Of a stretch of DNA of 5,408 nucleotides, positions 1 through 5,408 are shown piece by piece. The stretch spans positions 1 to 5,408 of the forward strand of contig NZ_JAHACR010000284.1 in assembly GCF_018375725.1 (NCBI RefSeq), read 5' to 3'. Numbering within the stretch: position 1 is the first letter of the stretch; each line of letters opens with the position of its first letter. Source of the DNA: Burkholderia sp. (GTDB lineage Bacteria > Pseudomonadota > Gammaproteobacteria > Burkholderiales > Burkholderiaceae). A model generated the notes under the pieces. It did not search any database and had not been told where the DNA came from. It saw nothing but the letters and a program-made list of their open reading frames with translations. The translations under genes were made by a program, and so were the position numbers.

Positions 1-577
1 ACGCCTTCAGCTCGGCGGCCGACAGCGTCTGCTGCAGGATCACGAGCACGAGCAGCGCGCACAGCTGGCCGCCGATCAACGTCACGTACTGGAACGATGC
101 GAAGAAGCCGCGCCGCCCCTTCAGCGCGACTTCACTCATATAGGTCGCGCTCGTGCCGTATTCGCCCCCGACCGACAGACCCTGGAACAGGCGCGCCACC
201 AGCAGCAGCACCGGCGCAAGCGCGCCGATCTGCGCGTAGGTCGGCAGCGCCGCGATCACGAGCGAGCCGCCGCACATCATCAGCACCGAGATCATCATCG
301 CCGCGCGCCGGCCGTGCTTGTCGGCGATGCGGCCAAACAGCCAGCCGCCGATCGGGCGCATCAGGAAGCCCGCCGCGAACACGCCGGCGGTATTCAGCAG
401 CTGCGTGGTCGTATTGCCGCTCGGAAAGAACGCGGGCGCGAAATACAGCGCGCAGAACGAATAGATGTAGAAATCGAACCACTCGACGAGGTTGCCCGAA
501 GAGGCGCCGACGATGGCGAACACGCGACGCCGGGTATCCTGCGCGGACATCACGGCTTGGTCGGTCTGAACGTCCAT
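1..577 (-). CDS. kgtP: Alpha-ketoglutarate permease (MFS), 3' end cut off by window edge
   Basis: KgtP is an inner-membrane major facilitator superfamily transporter that imports 2-oxoglutarate together with protons. The window holds the first 192 residues of a protein that is about 430 residues in E. coli. The match to E. coli KgtP, from memory, is close to residue-for-residue from position 14 on: the DTRRR start of homology, the TM1 stretch GASSGNLVEWFDFY (24-37), SGNTTTQLL (53-61), and the loop 2-3 MFS signature GRIADKHGRR (82-91). The stretch RLFQGLSVGGEYGTSATYMSEV (129-150) contains the acidic and glycine residues typical of the metabolite:H+ symporter subfamily. Five hydrophobic segments are visible. 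The ATG at 577-575 is preferred because AAAGGAA (595-589) lies 11 nt upstream and the short variable N-terminus fits the family; the ATG at codon 10 has no better site. The gene lies downstream of the spoVR terminator and is probably its own transcript. A close MFS paralogue with another carboxylate substrate cannot be excluded, but the local identity is specific. Confidence 0.93.
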   Translation of the reverse strand, partial: MDVQTDQAVMSAQDTRRRVFAIVGASSGNLVEWFDFYIYSFCALYFAPAFFPSGNTTTQLLNTAGVFAAGFLMRPIGGWLFGRIADKHGRRAAMMISVLMMCGGSLVIAALPTYAQIGALAPVLLLVARLFQGLSVGGEYGTSATYMSEVALKGRRGFFASFQYVTLIGGQLCALLVLVILQQTLSAAELKA

Positions 578-588
578 GGGTAGGTCTG

Positions 589-595
589 TTCCTTT
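589..595 (-). promoter_or_regulatory. Ribosome binding site of kgtP
   Basis: AAAGGAA read on the minus strand, 11 nt upstream of the ATG at 577. The spacing is slightly long but the purine run is the only Shine-Dalgarno-like sequence near this start. Confidence 0.55.
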
Positions 596-679
596 TAGTG
601 CTTTTTTGGCTTGGCGGTCGGCATGGCGCCGCCGCTGACGGACGCGCATGGCACCGGTTCCGGCGCACGGCGTTATCGG

Positions 680-748
680 ATTTTAGCCAAATGTAATGTA
701 AGAGACTGTCCGGGTTCGTCCGGATGTAGAAAAATTTTCTCCCGTCAA
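680..748 (-). promoter_or_regulatory. Candidate kgtP promoter/operator region
   Basis: The gap between spoVR and kgtP (578-808) holds no gene; apart from the spoVR terminator it should carry the kgtP promoter. On the minus strand TAAAAT (685-680) matches the -10 consensus at five of six positions, but no good -35 lies 16-18 nt upstream. A TTGACG (748-743) resembles a -35 but has no -10 at proper spacing. Between them is an AT-rich palindrome (740-728; arms AGAAAA and TTTTCT around one base) that could be an UP-like element or operator. No sigma-54 TGGCAC/TTGCA pair was found. The exact promoter is therefore unresolved. Confidence 0.25.
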
Positions 749-762
749 CCATTCGTCATGTG

Positions 763-786
763 AAAACGCCAGCCGCAGGCTGGCGT
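763..786 (-). terminator. Rho-independent terminator after spoVR
   Basis: Perfect 9-bp stem, ACGCCAGCC (786-778 on the minus strand) with GGCTGGCGT (774-766), around a 3-base loop TGC, running straight into TTTT (766-763). It begins 22 nt after the spoVR stop codon, the right place to end the prkA-yeaH-spoVR transcript before kgtP. On the plus strand the hairpin is followed by CCGATG without a T-run, so it should act in one direction only. Confidence 0.85.
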
Positions 787-808
787 CCGATGCAAACCGC
801 CCGTCACG

Positions 809-2332
809 TCAGAGGCGCAACTCGGGCGGCGTATAGCGGCACTCGTAGCGCTTGCGCACGGTGCCCGCCTCGTCGACGCTTTCAAGATAGACGTCGAACT
901 GCCACAACCGCGCCATATGCTTGAGCACCTCGTCGCTGTCGTTCGCCAGATGCCGGTTGTCGGTCATGAAGTGGCGTAGCGTCAGACTGCGGTCGCCGCG
1001 CGTGTTGACCGACCAGACCTGGATGTTCGGTTCCCGATGATGGATGTCGTACTGTCTCGACAATGCCTGCCGCACGTACTGATAACCGCTGTCGTCGTGG
1101 ATCGCCGACACCTCGAGCGCATCGCGCATATCGTCGTCGAGCACCGAGAAGAGCCGCATCTCGCGAATCAGGTGCGGCGACAGGTACTGCGCGATAAAGC
1201 TTTCGTCCTTGAAGTTGCGCATGGCGTAATGCAGCGCCGGCAGCCACGGGCTGCCGGCCAGCTCGGGGAACCACTTGTAGTCCTCGTCGGTGGGCGATTC
1301 GCAGACCCGCCGGATGTCGCTCATCATCGAAAAACCGAGCGCATACGGATTGATCCCGCTGTAATACGGTTTCGTCACGGGCGGCTGGTAAATCACGTTG
1401 CTGTGCGAATGGAGGAACTCCATCATGAAGCCGTCCGCCAGCTTGCCCTGGTTGTAGAGCGTGTTCAGCAGCGTGTAATGCCAGAACGTCGCCCAGCCTT
1501 CGTTCATCACCTGCGTCTGCCGCTGCGGGTAGAAATACTGGCCGATCTTGCGCACGATGCGGATCACTTCCCGCTCCCACGGTTCGAGCAGCGGCGCATT
1601 CTTTTCGGCGAAATACAGCAGGTTTTCCTGCGGTTCGGGCGGATAGCGGTCTTCCTGCTCTTCGGCGAGCGCGTGCTTCTTCGCCGGCAGCGTGCGCCAC
1701 AGCTCGTTGACCTGCGACTGCAAATACGCCTCGCGCTCGCGCCGCAATGCCGATTCCTTCGACAGCGACGGCTTTTGCGGCCGCTTGTAGCGGTCGACGC
1801 CATAGTTCATCAGCGCATGGCACGAGTCGAGCAGTTCCTCGACGCGATCGAGACCGTAGCGCTCCTCGCACTCGGCGACATAGTTCTTCGCGTAGACGAG
1901 ATAGTCGATGATCGCGTGCGCATCGGTCCACAGCCGGAACAGGTAATTGCCCTTGAAGAACGAGTTGTGACCGTACGCGGCGTGCGCGATGACGAGCGCC
2001 TGCATCGTCATCGTGTTCTCTTCCATCAGATACGCGATGCAGGGATTCGAGTTGATGACGATCTCGTAGGCCAGCCCCATCTGGCCACGCCGGTAGCTCT
2101 TTTCGGTCGACAGGAAGTGCTTGCCGAACGACCAGTGCCGGTAGTTCACCGGCATGCCGACCGACGCGTAGGCGTCCATCATCTGCTCGGCGCTGATCAG
2201 CTCCAGCTGGATCGGATAGATATCGAGTTCGTACTGCTCGGCGACCTGCGCGATGTGCGTGTCGTATTCCTCGAGCAGCTCGAAAGTCCAGTCGGACGGG
2301 CACGGCAACGGCTTTCGTTCGGCAATGTTCAT
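809..2332 (-). CDS. spoVR: SpoVR family protein (YcgB orthologue)
   Basis: The 507-residue product matches the length of E. coli YcgB (about 510) and aligns along its whole length. Shared blocks include DWTFELL (14-20), EQMMDAYASVGMPVNY (49-64), the GLAYEIVINSNPCIAYLMEEN stretch (86-106), HAAYGHNSFFK (117-127), CHALMNYGVDRYKRPQK (171-187), MNEGWATFWHY (276-286), GINPYALGF (326-334), FKDESFI (374-380), FSVLDDD (395-401) and GDRSLTLR (446-453). The name comes from a Bacillus subtilis gene affecting spore cortex formation; the molecular activity is unknown. No signal peptide or membrane segment is seen, so it should be cytoplasmic. I chose the ATG at 2332 because homology begins about ten residues later and AGAAGGA sits 7 nt upstream. 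An in-frame ATG at 2488, overlapping the yeaH stop, would add 52 residues not found in YcgB. It is the last gene of the prkA-yeaH-spoVR unit and is followed by a terminator. Family identity is near certain; the start is not. Confidence 0.95.
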   Translation of the reverse strand: MNIAERKPLPCPSDWTFELLEEYDTHIAQVAEQYELDIYPIQLELISAEQMMDAYASVGMPVNYRHWSFGKHFLSTEKSYRRGQMGLAYEIVINSNPCIAYLMEENTMTMQALVIAHAAYGHNSFFKGNYLFRLWTDAHAIIDYLVYAKNYVAECEERYGLDRVEELLDSCHALMNYGVDRYKRPQKPSLSKESALRREREAYLQSQVNELWRTLPAKKHALAEEQEDRYPPEPQENLLYFAEKNAPLLEPWEREVIRIVRKIGQYFYPQRQTQVMNEGWATFWHYTLLNTLYNQGKLADGFMMEFLHSHSNVIYQPPVTKPYYSGINPYALGFSMMSDIRRVCESPTDEDYKWFPELAGSPWLPALHYAMRNFKDESFIAQYLSPHLIREMRLFSVLDDDMRDALEVSAIHDDSGYQYVRQALSRQYDIHHREPNIQVWSVNTRGDRSLTLRHFMTDNRHLANDSDEVLKHMARLWQFDVYLESVDEAGTVRKRYECRYTPPELRL

Positions 2333-2339
2333 ACGCGCT

Positions 2340-2346
2340 TCCTTCT
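2340..2346 (-). promoter_or_regulatory. Ribosome binding site deciding the preferred spoVR start
   Basis: AGAAGGA on the minus strand, 7 nt upstream of the ATG at 2332. This is a strong Shine-Dalgarno match at ideal spacing and is the main non-homology support for the shorter SpoVR. Confidence 0.7.
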
Positions 2347-2484
2347 GCCCGGCACCGGGCAAGTCGGCAGGCGGCTCCGACACGTCGGCCCGGCCGCGTT
2401 GCTGCGTCGCGGCACGACCGGCAGTGTCGTCGCCCGATCGACGCGGCTCGTAGCCGCGCGATTCGCTGTGCAGATGGCGGCTCG

Positions 2485-3753
2485 TCATGACGTTTCCACC
2501 TGCTTTTCGAACAATTCGCGAAACACCGGGTAGATATCGGCAGCCGATTCCACCTTTTTCATCGCGAGATGCGGTTGCGACTGCATCAGCTGCGCGTATT
2601 CCAGCCAGAGATTCTGTTCTTCCGGCGCAACCTGGATATAGGCGAAGTAACGCGTCTTCGTGAGGATATCCTCTTCCAGGATTTTGCGACACTTCGGCGA
2701 GTCGTCCGTCCAGTTGTCGCCGTCCGACGCCTGCGCGCCGTAGATGTTCCATTCGGTCGGCGAGTAGCGCTCGTTCATCACCTTGCGCATCAGTTCGAGG
2801 GCGCTCGACACGACCGTGCCGCCGCTCTCCGTCGAATGGAAGAAGGTGTCCTCGTCGACTTCCTCCGCGCGCGTGTGGTGGCGGATGAACACCACCTCGA
2901 TACGCTCGTAGTTGCGCTTGAGGAACAGGTACAACAGGATGAAGAAGCGCTTGGCGAGATCCTTGCGCTGCTCGTCCATCGAGCCGGAGACGTCCATCAG
3001 GCAGAACATCACGGCCTGGCTCGACGGCTGCGGCTGCTTCACGCGGTTGATGTAGCGCAGATCGAACGGATCGATGAACGGGATGCGCCAGATGCGCCCC
3101 TTCAGGTGATGAATCTGATCCTCGAGCGCCGCGATCTCCGCGCAGCGGTCTTCGGGATCGTTCTTCAGCGCTTCGAGCTGCGTTTCCAGCTCGCGCAGCG
3201 CGTTGACGAGCGGCGAACCCAGCGCAATGCGGCGCCCGAGCGCACTCCGCAGCGAGCGGACGACGTCGATATTGTTCGGCGTGCCTTCGGCCGCCCAGCC
3301 CGCGCGCACGTTTTTCCAGCTCGGCACCGTCAGCAGATGCGTCTTGACGAGGCGCGGCAGTTCGAGATCGTCGAAGAAGTACTGCATGAATTCATCGCGG
3401 GACAGCTCGAACACGAAGTCGTCCTGCCCTTCGCCCTCGTTGCTGGCCTGGCTTCCGCCGCCGCCCGAGCCGCCCTGCGGACGCGGAATCTTGTCGCCGC
3501 GCACGTAGTCCTCGTTGCCGGGATGCACGAACTCGCGGCGCCCGCCGGGGCCGTGCCGGAAAGTCGGCTCGGCGATGTCCTTGCGCGGGATCGTGATGCT
3601 CTGCGTGCTCTGGATATCCTTGATGCTACGGTCGCGCACCGCGTCCGAAACGGCGCGACGGATATAGTTCTTGACGCGACGCAAAAAGCGTTCGCGGTTG
3701 GCAATGCTCTTGTTCTTGCCGGCCAGCCTGCGGTCGATGATTTGATGAAGCAC
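2485..3753 (-). CDS. yeaH: YeaH/DUF444 family protein with von Willebrand A-like domain
   Basis: The 422-residue product is colinear with E. coli YeaH (about 427). The N-terminus carries the family signature IIDRRLAGKNKS (5-16) and the basic NRERFLRRVK (19-28). It continues with SITIPRKDIAEP (52-63), HPGNEDYVRGDKIPRPQGG (77-95), a Gly/Ser linker (94-101) and GEGQDDFVFELSRDEF (107-122). A charged stretch at about 184-222 may form a coiled coil. The C-terminal half is a von Willebrand A-like fold with an intact metal-ion-dependent adhesion site: DVSGS (D254, S256, S258), GGT (T313) and SDGD (D344). It ends with DIYPVFRELF (407-416), as in YeaH. The start is GTG at 3753 with GGGAG (3765-3761) 7 nt upstream; homology begins within the first few residues, so no other start fits. 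It lies 128 nt after prkA, and its TGA overlaps an ATG in frame with spoVR. The role is unknown; by analogy with other AAA+/VWA pairs it may act as partner or adaptor of PrkA (inference). Confidence 0.96.
   Translation of the reverse strand: MLHQIIDRRLAGKNKSIANRERFLRRVKNYIRRAVSDAVRDRSIKDIQSTQSITIPRKDIAEPTFRHGPGGRREFVHPGNEDYVRGDKIPRPQGGSGGGGSQASNEGEGQDDFVFELSRDEFMQYFFDDLELPRLVKTHLLTVPSWKNVRAGWAAEGTPNNIDVVRSLRSALGRRIALGSPLVNALRELETQLEALKNDPEDRCAEIAALEDQIHHLKGRIWRIPFIDPFDLRYINRVKQPQPSSQAVMFCLMDVSGSMDEQRKDLAKRFFILLYLFLKRNYERIEVVFIRHHTRAEEVDEDTFFHSTESGGTVVSSALELMRKVMNERYSPTEWNIYGAQASDGDNWTDDSPKCRKILEEDILTKTRYFAYIQVAPEEQNLWLEYAQLMQSQPHLAMKKVESAADIYPVFRELFEKQVETS
2496..2501 (-). promoter_or_regulatory. 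Ribosome binding site of the alternative, coupled spoVR start
   Basis: AGGTGG on the minus strand, inside the last codons of yeaH and 7 nt upstream of the ATG at 2488-2486. That ATG shares bases with the yeaH TGA stop (2487-2485), giving the ATGA arrangement typical of translational coupling. It would start a 559-residue SpoVR in the same frame. Confidence 0.4.
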
Positions 3754-3760
3754 GCCCGGT

Positions 3761-3765
3761 CTCCC
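3761..3765 (-). promoter_or_regulatory. Ribosome binding site for the GTG start of yeaH
   Basis: GGGAG on the minus strand, 7 nt upstream of the GTG at 3753-3751. It supports initiation at this non-ATG codon, which is also where YeaH homology begins. Confidence 0.6.
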
Positions 3766-3841
3766 GCTCGAATGTCGATATGCCGGGGCGCCCGCCGCGC
3801 ATGCCGTGTCCCGTCATGCGAGCCGGCGCCTCTCAGGGTGA

Positions 3842-3867
3842 CGCCCGTGCGGCTCGCCGCACGGGTG
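3842..3867 (-). other. Intercistronic hairpin between prkA and yeaH
   Basis: A perfect 9-bp GC-rich stem (CCCGTGCGG at 3844-3852 with CCGCACGGG at 3857-3865) around a 4-base loop, extendable by a G-U and a C-G pair to 3842/3867. It starts 15 nt after the prkA stop codon. On the minus strand the 3' side is followed by TCACCC rather than a T-run, so it is not a canonical intrinsic terminator. It could stabilise the 3' end of prkA mRNA, be an RNA processing site or reduce read-through into yeaH. The rest of the 128-nt gap shows no gene. Confidence 0.6.
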
Positions 3868-3881
3868 CTGCACGACGCGCG

Positions 3882-5408
3882 TCATGACGACTTGCGTACG
3901 CGCAGGTACCAGTCGCAAAGCAGCCGAACCTGCTTCGGCGTATAGCCCTTCGCGACCATCCGGTTCACAAAGTCCTCATGCTTGCGCTGCTCCTCCGCCG
4001 AGCCCTTCGCGTTGAACGAAATGACCGGCAACAATTCCTCGGTATTCGAGAACATCTTCTTCTCGATCACGACACGCAGCTTCTCGTAGCTCGTCCATAC
4101 CGGGTTCTTGCCCGCATTCGCCGCGCGCGCGCGCAGGACGAAGTTCACGATCTCGTTGCGGAAATCCTTCGGATTGCTGATGCCGGCCGGCTTCTCGATC
4201 TTCTCGAGCTCCGCGTTCAGCGCGGCGCGGTCGAAGCTCTCGCCCGTGTCGTGGTCGCGGAACTCCTGATCCTGGATCCAGAAGTCCGCATACGTGACGT
4301 AGCGATCGAAGATGTTCTGGCCGTACTCCGAATACGACTCCAGATAGGCGGTCTGGATTTCCTTGCCGATGAACTCCGCATAGCGCGATGCGAGCACGTC
4401 CTTTACGTACGACAGGAATTTCTGCTCGGTTTCCGGCGGAAACTGCTCGCGCTCGATCTGCTGTTCGAGCACGTACATCAGGTGCACCGGATTCGCCGCC
4501 ACTTCCGTCGAGTCGAAGTTGAACACGCGCGACAGGATCTTGAACGCGAAGCGTGTCGACACGCCCGTCATGCCCTCGTCGACGCCCGCGAAATCGCGAT
4601 ACTCCTGATACGACTTCGCTTTCGGGTCGGTGTCCTTCAGGTTCTCGCCGTCGTACACCTGCATCTTCGAGAACAGGCTCGAATTCTCCGGCTCGTGCAG
4701 GCGCGTGAGCACGGAGAACTGCGCCATCATCTTCAGCGTGCCGGGCGCGCACACGGCTTCGGCCAGCGACGAGTTGCGGATCAGCTTCTCGTAGATCTTG
4801 ATCTCTTCGGACGAGCGCAGGCAGTACGGCACCTTCACGACGAAGATCCGGTCGAGCAGCGCCTCGTTGTTGCGATTGTTCTTGAATGCCTTCCATTCGG
4901 ACTCGTTCGAGTGAGCGAGGATGATGCCGTCGAACGGAATCGCGCCGAACCCTTCGGTGCCTTTGAAGTTGCCTTCCTGGGTCGCCGTCAGCAACGGGTG
5001 CAGCACCTTGATCGGCGCCTTGAACATCTCGACGAATTCAAGCAGGCCCTGGTTCGCGAGACACAGGCCGCCGGAGTAGCTGTATGCATCCGCATCGTCC
5101 TGCGCGTATTGCTCGAGCTTGCGGATATCGACCTTGCCGACGAGCGATGAAATATCCTGGTTGTTCTCGTCGCCCGGTTCGGTCTTGGCGATGCCGATCT
5201 GCCGCAGGATCGACGGATAGCGGCGCACGACGCGGAACTGGCGGATGTCGCCGTTGTACTCGTGCAGGCGCTTCACCGCCCACGGACTCAGGATGCATTT
5301 CAGGTAGCGGCGCGGGATGCCGTACTGTTCCTCGAGAATCGGGCCGTCCTCGTCGTAGTCGAACAGCCCGAGCGGCGATTCGTTGACGGGCGACCCCTTC
5401 AGCGCATA
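3882..5408 (-). CDS. prkA: PrkA/YeaG family AAA+ serine protein kinase, 5' end beyond window
   Basis: Cytoplasmic PrkA family protein: an N-terminal AAA+ ATPase module joined to a C-terminal PrkA-type domain. E. coli YeaG and B. subtilis PrkA have reported serine kinase activity; an ATP-dependent protease role has also been proposed for Bacillus PrkA. The window shows 508 residues; the family is about 644, so roughly 135 residues including the Walker A loop are missing. The reading frame stays open to the edge, so the GTG and later in-frame starts inside it are internal codons. Visible AAA+ parts, counted from the window edge: SPVNESPLGLF (6-16), IAKTEPGDENNQDIS (73-87), a Walker B-like GLLEFVEMFKAP (121-132), sensor-1-like IILAHSNESEW (162-172) and NNEALLDRIFVVKVPYCL (180-197) with a possible arginine finger. 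The C-terminal part carries IGKEIQTAYLESYSEYGQNI, EKIEKPAGISNPKDFRNEIV and KKMFSNTEELLPVISF, nearly identical to YeaG, and ends RVRKSS as YeaG does. It is the upstream gene of the prkA-yeaH-spoVR unit. Confidence 0.97.
   Translation of the reverse strand, partial: YALKGSPVNESPLGLFDYDEDGPILEEQYGIPRRYLKCILSPWAVKRLHEYNGDIRQFRVVRRYPSILRQIGIAKTEPGDENNQDISSLVGKVDIRKLEQYAQDDADAYSYSGGLCLANQGLLEFVEMFKAPIKVLHPLLTATQEGNFKGTEGFGAIPFDGIILAHSNESEWKAFKNNRNNEALLDRIFVVKVPYCLRSSEEIKIYEKLIRNSSLAEAVCAPGTLKMMAQFSVLTRLHEPENSSLFSKMQVYDGENLKDTDPKAKSYQEYRDFAGVDEGMTGVSTRFAFKILSRVFNFDSTEVAANPVHLMYVLEQQIEREQFPPETEQKFLSYVKDVLASRYAEFIGKEIQTAYLESYSEYGQNIFDRYVTYADFWIQDQEFRDHDTGESFDRAALNAELEKIEKPAGISNPKDFRNEIVNFVLRARAANAGKNPVWTSYEKLRVVIEKKMFSNTEELLPVISFNAKGSAEEQRKHEDFVNRMVAKGYTPKQVRLLCDWYLRVRKSS

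Noticed and set aside
591..620. T-runs (CCTTTT, CTTTTTT) on the plus strand as a terminator
   Set aside because: No GC stem precedes them on the plus strand, and no gene on that strand ends there.
132..752. Open frame on the minus strand covering the kgtP leader and kgtP 5' region in another frame
   Set aside because: The kgtP frame gives a clear family protein over the same DNA; this frame yields an Arg-rich product and runs through the promoter region.
1037..2533. Open frame of 498 codons on the plus strand opposite spoVR
   Set aside because: It is antisense to a strongly conserved gene, and its Arg/Val/Leu/His-rich product has no recognisable domain; long antisense frames are expected in DNA with such high third-position G/C.
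3626..3817. Possible small ORF spanning the prkA-yeaH gap
   Set aside because: It overlaps the yeaH 5' end in another frame, lacks a convincing ribosome binding site and has no recognisable sequence.
2569..3945. Open frame of 458 codons on the plus strand opposite yeaH
   Set aside because: Same reason: it mirrors the yeaH codons, is very rich in Arg, Val and Ala, crosses the prkA-yeaH gap and has no family resemblance.
3978..5150. Open frame of 390 codons on the plus strand opposite prkA
   Set aside because: Antisense shadow of prkA with skewed Arg/Leu/Val/His composition and no motif.

Overview
The window is GC-rich proteobacterial chromosome. Strong third-position G/C, gene content and protein sequences close to the Escherichia coli orthologues but clearly diverged suggest a beta-proteobacterium of the Burkholderia/Paraburkholderia type. 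That placement is an inference from composition and protein similarity recalled from memory, not a search. I see no rRNA, tRNA, CRISPR array, insertion sequence or phage signature.

All four genes lie on the minus strand, so transcription runs from right to left. From the right edge: the 3' three quarters of prkA (yeaG-type AAA+/serine kinase family; its 5' end and P-loop lie beyond the window); a 128-nt gap with a strong GC hairpin; yeaH (DUF444, von Willebrand A-like, GTG start); then spoVR (ycgB family). The spoVR start is ambiguous: one ATG overlaps the yeaH stop as ATGA, and a second, better conserved ATG lies 156 nt downstream. A rho-independent terminator follows the spoVR stop. Last, running off the left edge, is the first 192 residues of kgtP, an alpha-ketoglutarate/H+ symporter of the major facilitator superfamily, with its own leader of roughly 185 nt.

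The prkA-yeaH-spoVR trio is a widely conserved stress and stationary-phase module. In E. coli, yeaGH has been linked to RpoS-dependent expression and to sustained nitrogen starvation; in Bacillus, PrkA and SpoVR are linked to sporulation. Here it occurs in an organism that probably does not form spores. The kinase/AAA+ ATPase, the metal-dependent (MIDAS) von Willebrand A protein and SpoVR probably act together, but their shared biochemistry is poorly defined. KgtP is a separate transcription unit. Its substrate, 2-oxoglutarate, is the carbon/nitrogen balance signal, so a physiological link to a nitrogen-starvation module is possible but not shown.

Nothing here is a clearly new system. The points worth a second look are the intercistronic hairpin between prkA and yeaH, the two competing spoVR starts, the unexplained conserved His/Glu motifs of SpoVR, and the AT-rich palindrome upstream of kgtP.
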